From contig NZ_CP104467.1 in assembly GCF_025369935.1 (NCBI RefSeq), positions 2,301,001 through 2,365,000 on the forward strand: a stretch of DNA of 64,000 nt. Direction: 5' to 3'. The DNA is from Paenibacillus andongensis (GTDB taxonomy: Bacteria > Bacillota > Bacilli > Paenibacillales > NBRC-103111). Every line of letters begins with the position of its first letter. Position 1 is the first letter of the stretch. The translations under genes and the position numbers were made by a program. Under the pieces are notes generated by a model, which made no database searches, was not told the origin of the DNA, and saw nothing but the letters and a program-made list of their open reading frames with translations. Below are positions 19,958 through 27,960 of the stretch, piece after piece.

Positions 19958-21748
19958 ATGAAGAGCATGAAGTATTTTATGAAAAGCTATAGAAACTATG
20001 GAATTGCAACCAAACAGTTTTTATTGCTTTTTTTGTTGACCGTCACGATATTTATGATGATTTCTTGGAATAACATAGGAATATCGAAAAAAAGCTTTGA
20101 AAACAAGATGATTGAGGACTCAAAGCTAATGGTATTGCGGACAAATACCTTTTTGGATATGTATCTGGAAAATATTACAAATATTTTACTGCTTATTTCA
20201 GCACAGCAAGATCTGTTTGAAAACGGAACAAGCGATGAGGCGCAAAATATTTTGCAGCATTATGGAGAAATGAACGGCCATCTTATCAAAACGCTTTATT
20301 TAGTGCGATCAGACGGAAAGGTTTTTAGCAGCAAGCAATTACTTTATGATATATACGGAAATCAAATGCTGTCCAAATTAAATGAAATGGGAAGTCAGGG
20401 CGGTAATGGTTTGAAGTGGAGTGAACCGTACGAAACCGCATTATCGGATCGAACAGTGGCCTTCGTGTTTCCAGTCAGGAGTAAGGCTAACAAATATTTA
20501 GGGGCGGCCATAGCTGAGATTAGCCTAGAGTATTTGAATCAGAAAATCATTCCCATGGCTTCAAGCCGTGGGCAGACCATTACGTTAAGTTCCCTAGCGA
20601 ATGAGCCTATCGTTTATGATCCTCAGAGTGATCTGCTGCCGTATGAAAAAGGAATTTTTCCACCAAAGATTCAAGGCGATTTTATTTCAAACATCGAGCA
20701 GATGAGCGATGGTATCAATCGAACCGAATTTGGCGCACAGAATTTTATTGTTGCGAATTCGAAAGGAAATAATTTGGGCTGGCGAACATCTTTCATAATG
20801 AATGAAAACATCTTGAATATGAACGTTTCTAAGCTGTATCACAATTTCGAAGTGACGGCTCTGCTCTGGATTATCGTTTTCTTGTTTGGTTCTTTTCTGA
20901 TCTCCTATTATTTTACGAATCCAATACGTAAGCTTGTCCATAAAATGAATGCTGTCACCAAATATGGGAGATTATCCAATATTGAAATGAACCGTGAAGA
21001 TGAAATCGGACAGCTTGCAAGGAGCTACAACTCCATGATGGACCGGATTCATATTTTAATTCATGAGATTAGAGAAGTTGAAGTGCAGAAAAAAGAATAT
21101 GAGTTAAAAATGCTGCAAAGCCAGATAGGGCCACACTTTTTATATAATACATTAGCTTGTATCGGAAGTTTGGCTAAACAGGGGCGGAATACGGAAGTCC
21201 GGGATACGATTCGTTCACTTGTCAATCTATTATCGTACAGCTTTGACAAAAGGTATGAGTTTATTGCGCTCGAAGAAGAAATAGAAGCTTTGAACAGCTA
21301 TATGAATATTCAAAAAACCAGATATGGCGATACATTCACCTGTCATTTTGATATCAATCCGGAACTAATGAGATGCAAGGTTCTCAAGCTTACACTGCAG
21401 CCCATTGTGGAAAATGCCATTTTTCATGGTCTGCTTTCAAAGAAAGGCTCCGGCAGCATTGAAATACGCGGTAGAATGATAAAAAACACAGTGAGAATAT
21501 ATGTGATTGATAACGGAATAGGCATGGAGAAGGAGCATTACAGCAAGCTGTTGATTTCCAGTAGAGACAGGAAACTGAGAGATGGGTTTAACAGTATTGG
21601 CATCATGAATGTGCATGAACGGATTCAAATTTACTTTGGCAAACAATACGGCCTTCATATTGTAAGCCGTATGAATCGGGGGACGATTGTCCGTATCGAT
21701 TTGCCCATTATGAAAGATGATCATGACCGTCAGAGCAATTATGCCTGA
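19958..21748 (+). CDS. YesM-type sensor histidine kinase (second module)
   Basis: Membrane kinase partner of the preceding regulator, 5 bases downstream. First membrane helix near residues 20-40 (QFLLLFLLTVTIFMMI), large extracytoplasmic sensor (dCache-like in size), second helix near 290-312, HAMP, the His motif IGPHFLYNTLACIG, and a HATPase domain with N-box ENAIFHGL, IDNGIGM, and GIMNVHERIQIYFG. 596 residues is normal. The ligand is not predictable; in similar loci it is the oligosaccharide-loaded binding protein or the sugar itself. Confidence 0.92.
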   Translation: MKSMKYFMKSYRNYGIATKQFLLLFLLTVTIFMMISWNNIGISKKSFENKMIEDSKLMVLRTNTFLDMYLENITNILLLISAQQDLFENGTSDEAQNILQHYGEMNGHLIKTLYLVRSDGKVFSSKQLLYDIYGNQMLSKLNEMGSQGGNGLKWSEPYETALSDRTVAFVFPVRSKANKYLGAAIAEISLEYLNQKIIPMASSRGQTITLSSLANEPIVYDPQSDLLPYEKGIFPPKIQGDFISNIEQMSDGINRTEFGAQNFIVANSKGNNLGWRTSFIMNENILNMNVSKLYHNFEVTALLWIIVFLFGSFLISYYFTNPIRKLVHKMNAVTKYGRLSNIEMNREDEIGQLARSYNSMMDRIHILIHEIREVEVQKKEYELKMLQSQIGPHFLYNTLACIGSLAKQGRNTEVRDTIRSLVNLLSYSFDKRYEFIALEEEIEALNSYMNIQKTRYGDTFTCHFDINPELMRCKVLKLTLQPIVENAIFHGLLSKKGSGSIEIRGRMIKNTVRIYVIDNGIGMEKEHYSKLLISSRDRKLRDGFNSIGIMNVHERIQIYFGKQYGLHIVSRMNRGTIVRIDLPIMKDDHDRQSNYA

Positions 21749-21757
21749 CGGTTTTTC
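21725..21757 (+). terminator. Terminator overlapping the kinase stop codon
   Basis: ACCGTCAG pairs with CTGACGGT, then TTTTTCC. The stop codon TGA lies inside the 3' arm, so the last codons double as terminator. It isolates the regulator pair from the transporter operon. Confidence 0.7.
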
Positions 21758-21895
21758 CATTTTGATCAAGACAAAATCTAGAACATAATTGAAGGTTTTA
21801 TGTATATCTGTCTGCATGGCAGGGGCGATATAATAAGGTAAAGAAATTGAATTCCAGGTGTTGCCGGTAGAGATATGGGGCTAGAATGGATGTGA

Positions 21896-21910
21896 ATGAA
21901 AGCGATTTAT
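21896..21910 (+). promoter_or_regulatory. Cre-like box, one mismatch
   Basis: ATGAAAGCGATTTAT matches the cre consensus except for the C at position 14. Its core GAAAGCGATTT is identical to the box at 9879, suggesting CcpA also controls the second transporter operon. Confidence 0.55.
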
Positions 21911-21956
21911 TAGGAAAGCCTGAGGCTTGAAAGTAGTCATATGGAGGGAACGCGAG

Positions 21957-22919
21957 ATGCAGGAAGACTTAGCAATAAAACAGACTAACGCGGTTAATCG
22001 GAAATTTGTATTTAGTAAATTTTTGCTCAATATATGGAGATATAAAGCTTTATATTTCATGCTTGCTCCTGGACTAATCTATTATTTGATATTTAAGTAC
22101 ATGCCCATGTTTGGGATTATCATTGCCTTCAAAGAGTACAACATTACGAAAGGCATTTTAAAGAGCCCTTGGGCTGATCCTTGGTATAAGTATTTTGAGG
22201 TTTTTGTAAGTTCGCCGTATTTTTCACAACTGCTGACAAATACGATTTTGATTAGTTCTCTTAAACTCATATTCGGAATGGTTCCACCAATTATCTTGGC
22301 GATATTGCTTAACGAATGCAGAATTTCATGGTTCAAAAGATTCATACAAACATTGAGCTATATGCCGCACTTTCTATCGTGGGTTATTATTTATGGTATT
22401 TTAATAGCTTTATTATCACAGGATAACGGCCTTTTCAATCGATGGATTGTTGAAGCCGGCGGCAAAGCCATTCCGTTTCTGACATCGGAAAATTGGTTCA
22501 GAAGCATTTTGGTCAGTTCTGACATCTGGCAAAACATGGGTTGGGGAGCTATTATTTATCTGGCCGCAATCGCAGGGATCGATCCCTCCCTATATGAAGC
22601 AGCAACGATGGACGGTTGCAAACGGATTCGCCTCATTTGGCATGTTACGCTTCCTAATTTACGGTCCATCATCACGATACTGTTAATCTTAAGACTTGGG
22701 AGTATTATGGATGCAGGATTTGAACAGGTCTATGTCCTGTACAACAGTTATGTTTATTCAGTGGGAGATATTATTGATACATGGGTGTACCGGACAGGTC
22801 TTGAACAGTTGAATTTTAGTTTGGCCGCATCAGTTGGCTTGTTTAAATCTATCATTGGCTGTGCATTGGTCTTGCTTTCCAATAGAATCGCTAAAAAATG
22901 GGGTGAAGGCATATGGTAA
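21957..22919 (+). CDS. Sugar ABC transporter permease, LplB type (second system)
   Basis: CUT1-family inner-membrane permease. ATG 21957 is 8 bases after GGAGGG (21943-21948); an upstream TTG at 21927 has no ribosome site. Six hydrophobic segments, first at YFMLAPGLIYYLIFKYMPMFG, and the EAA loop LYEAATMDGCKRIRLIWHVTLP. Operon order here is permease, permease, binding protein, unlike the first system. It overlaps the next gene by 7 bases, implying translational coupling. ATPase again absent. Confidence 0.92.
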   Translation: MQEDLAIKQTNAVNRKFVFSKFLLNIWRYKALYFMLAPGLIYYLIFKYMPMFGIIIAFKEYNITKGILKSPWADPWYKYFEVFVSSPYFSQLLTNTILISSLKLIFGMVPPIILAILLNECRISWFKRFIQTLSYMPHFLSWVIIYGILIALLSQDNGLFNRWIVEAGGKAIPFLTSENWFRSILVSSDIWQNMGWGAIIYLAAIAGIDPSLYEAATMDGCKRIRLIWHVTLPNLRSIITILLILRLGSIMDAGFEQVYVLYNSYVYSVGDIIDTWVYRTGLEQLNFSLAASVGLFKSIIGCALVLLSNRIAKKWGEGIW

Positions 22920-23773
22920 GGGGGAAAGGAGATCAGATTTTTGACGGCTTCGTTTTTATTTTTCTAATAGCAGTCGGCATTACAGCCCTTTTCCCGCTAA
23001 TGTATGTTTTATCGGTTTCACTCACCCCTTTTTCAGAGCTATTGAAAAATGGCGGGTTTGTCATAATACCTAAAACTATCACTTTTATGGCTTATAAGGA
23101 ACTGTTCTCGATGCCGCGCATACCTGATGCGCTCAGAATAACTCTCTTTATTACAATAGTAGGCACGATTGTTAATATGATTCTAACGGTACTGCTGGCC
23201 TATCCACTAAGTAGAAAAAAGCTTCCTGGTCGTAGTTTTTTCTTGTTGATGATTGTTTTCACCATGCTTTTTAGCGGAGGAATCATTCCATCCTACTTGA
23301 CCGTTAAATATTTGGGTTTGCTGAACAGTGTATGGGCCATGATCATCCCAGGAGCGATCTGGAGTTTTAATGTATTGATTGTAAAAAGCTTTATTGAAAG
23401 CTTGCCGGAGGAGCTAATTGAGTCAGCCAATATAGATGGCGCTAAAGAGCTAAGGATTTTAATGCAAATTATTGTACCCCTGTCCATGCCGGTCATCATG
23501 ACCGTGAGCCTATTTTATATGGTTGGGCATTGGAATGAATTTTTTCAGGCGATTTTGTATGTGACACCGCTTAAGCTTCAACCTCTCCAGATCGTTGTAA
23601 GATCCATCTTATTGCAGTCCAATCAGGCTTTTGAAAATCCTGAGGCAACATTGCCTTCAGCTACGCTGCAGATGGCGGTGGTCATCTTCGCAAGTGCGCC
23701 GATGATTATGGTGTACCCGTTTATTCAGAAATATTTTACAAAAGGCATGATGCTTGGCGCGATTAAGGGTTGA
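22913..23773 (+). CDS. Sugar ABC transporter permease, YtcP type (second system)
   Basis: Second CUT1 permease, start overlapping the previous stop. Hydrophobic segments begin at FVFIFLIAVGITALFPLMYV; the EAA loop is ESANIDGAKELRILMQIIVPL; the C-terminus FTKGMMLGAIKG is the family hallmark. 286 residues is typical. Forms the membrane channel with the preceding permease. Confidence 0.92.
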   Translation: MVRGKGDQIFDGFVFIFLIAVGITALFPLMYVLSVSLTPFSELLKNGGFVIIPKTITFMAYKELFSMPRIPDALRITLFITIVGTIVNMILTVLLAYPLSRKKLPGRSFFLLMIVFTMLFSGGIIPSYLTVKYLGLLNSVWAMIIPGAIWSFNVLIVKSFIESLPEELIESANIDGAKELRILMQIIVPLSMPVIMTVSLFYMVGHWNEFFQAILYVTPLKLQPLQIVVRSILLQSNQAFENPEATLPSATLQMAVVIFASAPMIMVYPFIQKYFTKGMMLGAIKG

Positions 23774-23853
23774 TATTTTGATAAGATATTGCGGTTTTCG
23801 TGACCGATGCTTGTCAAATTCAATAAATAAGAAAAATAGAAGGGTTGATCAAG

Positions 23854-25407
23854 ATGAAGAAATTAAGGGGCTTAACAAAGGTTCTAGCCATGACGCTTCC
23901 TGTTGTTGTCATCATGGCCGGATGCTCTAAAGGGGCAGAAACCGGCCAAACAGCTGCAACTAATGCACCAACAACAAGCAAAGCACCAGCAGCACCAGTG
24001 AAAATTGAATGGATGGAAGTAGGGTGGGGCACGAATGTTCCTTCTAGCGATGACTTCGTCAAGACGGAATTGGATAAAAAATTAGGAACAAACCTTATTT
24101 TAACGACTCCGGCTACAAATGAAGATTATCAGAACCAGTTGAATGTTCGCTTGGCTGGCGGGACTCCTCCGGATGTTTATCAAATCTTGAATAGGGAGAG
24201 CCTGCTTAAAAGTGTTGGGACGGATAGTTTGATAGATCTAACCCCCTACTTGAAAACCAAGTTGAAACCGTTTGCTGACTTTGTTGGTGAGGATACACTG
24301 AATAACGATAAGGTAGACGGAAAGCTATACACCATTACCAAGAAACCGGGTGTTAGTTCCAACAGTTATTGGCTCCGCAAAGATTGGCTGGATAATTTAA
24401 ATTTGAAAGCACCTGTTACGTTGGATGATTTGTATGCGGTTGCGAAAGCCTTTACGAATGATGATCCTGATAAAAATGGCAAGAAGGATACCTATGCGAT
24501 TACGGGATCAGGATTTGATGCCTTCACCGTTATTTATGGAGCGTTTGGCGTAGGCTCTCCTATTCCGAACAACGGTTTGCCGGAAATCTATGTAAAAGAT
24601 AAGAAGATGGTAAGCTCACTTTATGATCCCAATATGAAAAACGCGCTAGCTTTCATTAAAAAAATGATTGATGCAGGGCTTGTAGACCCTGAATTGCTTG
24701 CGTCCACGGGTCAGCAATATGTTCAGAAAGCCATTCAAGGCAAGGCAGGAATGGGTAATTTTTCATGGACAGATCTAGCGAAGGATGCGCCTGCGAAGCA
24801 AATCAAGGAGGTCAATCCTAAGGCAGAATGGATGCAGATTGCACCTCCCAAAGGGCCGGGTGGCCAGTATGATGTTTCCACAGGAAAAGGAACATCCTTT
24901 ACTTTGTTTGGAATTCCCAAAGCATTAGAGAAGGATACGGCCAAACTAGATAAAATTTTTGAATACATTAATTACGTATCCTCCAAAGAGGGCAATCGTC
25001 TGGTCAGTTATGGCGTGGAGGGACGGCATTATACGTTAAATGGCGAAAAAGTAGTTCCTACAGATTTATTGGCTAAGGAGGGGGCTTATACATGGCTCTA
25101 CCAAATGACAGGTCGTCCTGAAGCTGAGTACCTGCAAACGAAATTTCCTACTCAAGCCCCGTTGATTGACTTTGTGCAGAAACAGCCGAGACTGACAGCG
25201 TACAATGGTCTGCTTAACCCGCCAGCGGACTTTATGGCTGCTGATGCCACCAGATTTATTAAAGAAGAATTGTCTAAATTTATTTACGGTAAAACCCCGT
25301 TGGATAAATACGATGAATTCTTGAAGAATTTGGAAACGAAATTCAAATATAATCTGTATTTGGATGCAGCACAAAAACGCTTGAAAGAACTTGGTTATAC
25401 AAACTAA
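23854..25407 (+). CDS. Sugar ABC transporter solute-binding lipoprotein (second system)
   Basis: Family-1 extracellular binding protein. ATG 23854 follows AGAAGGG; an in-frame TTG at 23845 is an unlikely alternative. Signal peptide with lipobox MAGC (Cys near residue 24), a T/A/P-rich tether, then signatures SYWLRKDWLDNL and DDPDKNGKKDTYAI shared with the 3761 protein. It is about 60 residues shorter than that paralogue. It closes the transporter part of the operon; the next genes are the metabolic enzymes. Confidence 0.92.
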   Translation: MKKLRGLTKVLAMTLPVVVIMAGCSKGAETGQTAATNAPTTSKAPAAPVKIEWMEVGWGTNVPSSDDFVKTELDKKLGTNLILTTPATNEDYQNQLNVRLAGGTPPDVYQILNRESLLKSVGTDSLIDLTPYLKTKLKPFADFVGEDTLNNDKVDGKLYTITKKPGVSSNSYWLRKDWLDNLNLKAPVTLDDLYAVAKAFTNDDPDKNGKKDTYAITGSGFDAFTVIYGAFGVGSPIPNNGLPEIYVKDKKMVSSLYDPNMKNALAFIKKMIDAGLVDPELLASTGQQYVQKAIQGKAGMGNFSWTDLAKDAPAKQIKEVNPKAEWMQIAPPKGPGGQYDVSTGKGTSFTLFGIPKALEKDTAKLDKIFEYINYVSSKEGNRLVSYGVEGRHYTLNGEKVVPTDLLAKEGAYTWLYQMTGRPEAEYLQTKFPTQAPLIDFVQKQPRLTAYNGLLNPPADFMAADATRFIKEELSKFIYGKTPLDKYDEFLKNLETKFKYNLYLDAAQKRLKELGYTN

Positions 25408-25418
25408 TTTATAATTTG

Positions 25419-25460
25419 CATGTAAGGAGGGAGGGGACTTGTTCCTTCCCTCCTTACATG
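25419..25460 (+). other. Long intercistronic hairpin with AAGGAGG in its stem
   Basis: CATGTAAGGAGGGA pairs exactly with TCCCTCCTTACATG, and the stem can extend by G-rich/C-rich pairs around ACTTG. No T-run follows. The 5' arm contains a Shine-Dalgarno-like AAGGAGG that is sequestered, with no start codon in reach. The real ribosome site of the next gene (CGGAGG at 25477) lies outside. Likely an RNA-stability or processing signal after the binding-protein gene. Confidence 0.65.
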
Positions 25461-25490
25461 TTCATCGTAAGAAAATCGGAGGCTAAGAAG

Positions 25491-27785
25491 ATGACAGTTA
25501 ATAAACAGGAACAATACGATGTGGTTGTCTGCGGCGGTGGATTGGCGGGCTTCTGCACGGCGGTATCGGCAGCTAGGCACGGAGCAAAAACTTGCATCAT
25601 CCAGGACCGTCCGGTTTTTGGTGGAAATAGTTCCTCGGAAGTGTGCGTTACGCCACACGGGGCGGCTGCTTTTCATGCATATGCGCGAGAAACCGGCATC
25701 ATTTCGGAACTGCTCATCGAAGAGCGCGCGCGCAACCACGCACCGATCCTTGAGAACGGCTGGACGAATAGCGTTTGGGATATGACGATGTACGATATGG
25801 CGATGAGTACGCCGAATTTGTCGTTTCACTTAAATACTTCTATCGTCTCCGTGCTGAAAAGCAGTGACCGTACCATCAGCGCTGTTGTGGCGCGGGTGGC
25901 CAATGCGGAAACGGAGATTACGATCGAAGGCAAAATTTTTGTCGACTGTACAGGCGATGGAATTGTCGCCGATCAGGCTGGATGCGAATGGCGGTGGGGT
26001 ACAGAGGCTCTAGATGAATTTAACGAACCGCATGCTCCGCTCGAGGCAAGCAAAGATACGATGGGCAATTCCATTCATTTCAGGGCCAAGGATATGGGGC
26101 GGCCGGTTCCGTTTCAAGCGCCGGAATGGGCGGTCAAGCATGAAGATCCGGATTACTTCTACAAGCAGGGTAGGCCTTTTCAAAGTCTGCATGGAGGATA
26201 CTGGTGGATCGAGATCGGCGTACCGTGGAATACCATTTACGATTCCGAGAATATTCGGCACGAATTGACGCGTCATGTCCTTGGCATATGGGACTGGATT
26301 AAAAACAAGGATCCGGAGATGAAGGATAAAGCGGCCAATTATGCGCTGGACTGGATCGGGCAGGTGCCAGGTAAAAGGGAGAGCCGCCGCATTATGGGAC
26401 AATATTTTATGACCGAACACGATCCGGCTAACAAAACGGTATTTCCGGATGAGATAGCCTTTGGCGGTTGGTTCATTGATCTGCATACGCCAGGCGGTCT
26501 GCTCGCGCCGACAGCCGAGCCCGCAAGTGCGGAGGGATACACGGAAACAAGTGAATATGCGATTAAGAGCTATTGCGGTCCTTATGGCATTCCGCTTCGG
26601 ATCACGATTGCCAAGGATATTGATAATCTGATGATGGCGGGACGCAATGTAAGTGTGACGCATGCAGCGTTGGGAACGGTCCGTGTCATGTCGACGACGG
26701 CACTTATTGGGCAGGCAGTTGGAACCTCGGCAGCCATTGCTTTGCAAAGAGGTTTAGCGCTTGCTGACCTGCCGAGTCAGGCAATCCGTGAAGTCAAGCA
26801 AACGTTATTGCGCGACGGCTGCTTCCTGCTGAATACGGAGAACGAAGACGAGCTAGATCTCGCACGCAACGCGAGCGTTACAGCTAGCAGCCAAGCGGCT
26901 TGCTGCGGCTCTGAAGTGAACAAGGAGCTGCTCCAATCTGGTGAACTGGGGCATCATAGAGAGATTCTCCATCAGCGGAAGGGTCAATGGATTGCTATTT
27001 CGGAAGGAGTCTTGAATCGGGTTTCTGTTTGTGTGACGAATATGAGCGATACGCCTCAAATCGTTGAATCCAAAATCATCCCAGTTGATCATATTTGGGA
27101 TTACCGTTGCGAAGCGAACCCGCCGATTGCCACAACAGAACTGCACATCATGCCAGGGAAATATCAATGGATTGATTGGGATGTGCAGCTGAGTAAAGCA
27201 GATGGGCTGAAGTCAGGAAGCTATGCTCGCTTGGATTTACTTGCGAATCCACAAATTGCATGGCATTGCGGGGACGGGATTGTGCCAGGTCATACATGTG
27301 CATATGAAATGGGCCAAGGAAAGATGCGACGGGATTGGAACGGGCCGACACGCAGCTTCCGAGTGGACCCTCCGCAGCACGCGTACAGTCCTGAGCACGT
27401 TATCAACGGAGTAACGCGTCCTTATCGTTTTACGAACCTATGGCGTTCTGATTCGAGTGAGTCGCTTCCTCAGTGGCTTGAACTGAAATGGGAAGAGCAA
27501 CAATCTATTGGACAGATTGAGCTAACGTTCCCCGGCAACATCCTTTGGGAATATCATGGGTATGCTCCGTTCCATCGCGATCCGCAGTGTCCGAAGGATT
27601 ACCGCCTTGAGGCATTTGTAAACGGTGAGTGGGAGCAAGTGCTTGAGGTAAAGGGGAATTATCAACGTCATTGCCGTCATACGCTGGAACAGCCTGTTCT
27701 AACCCAAAAGCTGCGTGTCGTTATTGATACAACCAATGGGGATCCGTCGGCAGCTATCTATGAGATTCGTTGCTACCAAGCTTGA
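25491..27785 (+). CDS. FAD-dependent oxidoreductase (FAD_oxidored, PF12831-like) with C-terminal discoidin-like part
   Basis: Cytoplasmic FAD enzyme of the group found in sugar-degradation loci. ATG 25491 follows CGGAGG by 8 bases. N-terminal dinucleotide-binding motif VVVCGGGLAGFCTAVSAARHG (residues about 10-30), the GGNSSSEV flavin loop, FVDCTGDG near 150, and NLMMAGRNVSVTHAALGTVRVM near 385 (FAD-contacting). The last 330 residues are a beta-rich, discoidin-like region (LDLARNASVTASSQ; WLELKWEEQQSIGQIELTF). Downstream of the binding-protein gene and before a GH2 gene, so probably an oxidation step on imported saccharides. Reaction not established for this subfamily. Confidence 0.82.
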   Translation: MTVNKQEQYDVVVCGGGLAGFCTAVSAARHGAKTCIIQDRPVFGGNSSSEVCVTPHGAAAFHAYARETGIISELLIEERARNHAPILENGWTNSVWDMTMYDMAMSTPNLSFHLNTSIVSVLKSSDRTISAVVARVANAETEITIEGKIFVDCTGDGIVADQAGCEWRWGTEALDEFNEPHAPLEASKDTMGNSIHFRAKDMGRPVPFQAPEWAVKHEDPDYFYKQGRPFQSLHGGYWWIEIGVPWNTIYDSENIRHELTRHVLGIWDWIKNKDPEMKDKAANYALDWIGQVPGKRESRRIMGQYFMTEHDPANKTVFPDEIAFGGWFIDLHTPGGLLAPTAEPASAEGYTETSEYAIKSYCGPYGIPLRITIAKDIDNLMMAGRNVSVTHAALGTVRVMSTTALIGQAVGTSAAIALQRGLALADLPSQAIREVKQTLLRDGCFLLNTENEDELDLARNASVTASSQAACCGSEVNKELLQSGELGHHREILHQRKGQWIAISEGVLNRVSVCVTNMSDTPQIVESKIIPVDHIWDYRCEANPPIATTELHIMPGKYQWIDWDVQLSKADGLKSGSYARLDLLANPQIAWHCGDGIVPGHTCAYEMGQGKMRRDWNGPTRSFRVDPPQHAYSPEHVINGVTRPYRFTNLWRSDSSESLPQWLELKWEEQQSIGQIELTFPGNILWEYHGYAPFHRDPQCPKDYRLEAFVNGEWEQVLEVKGNYQRHCRHTLEQPVLTQKLRVVIDTTNGDPSAAIYEIRCYQA

Positions 27786-27848
27786 TTCCATCTGTAAGAG
27801 GTCTGGCCGACGAATATCAAGAAATAAGCTTGTGATCTGATAAACTAG

Positions 27849-27916
27849 CACAACGGCATATGCAACGTTCGTGATTGGATCGCTTTCTTCACACGCTTGC
27901 ATATGCCCTTTTGTGC
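27849..27916 (+). other. Long-loop hairpin, possible terminator
   Basis: CACAA and GGCATATGCAA pair with TTGCATATGCC and TTGTG across a loop of about 31 bases; CCCTTTT lies in the distal arm. May attenuate transcription between the oxidoreductase and the GH2 gene, 45 bases before the latter's start. Confidence 0.45.
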
Positions 27917-27960
27917 GATTTAATAAGGGGAAGACTGCTAAAAAGAAAGGGATTAAGCCT

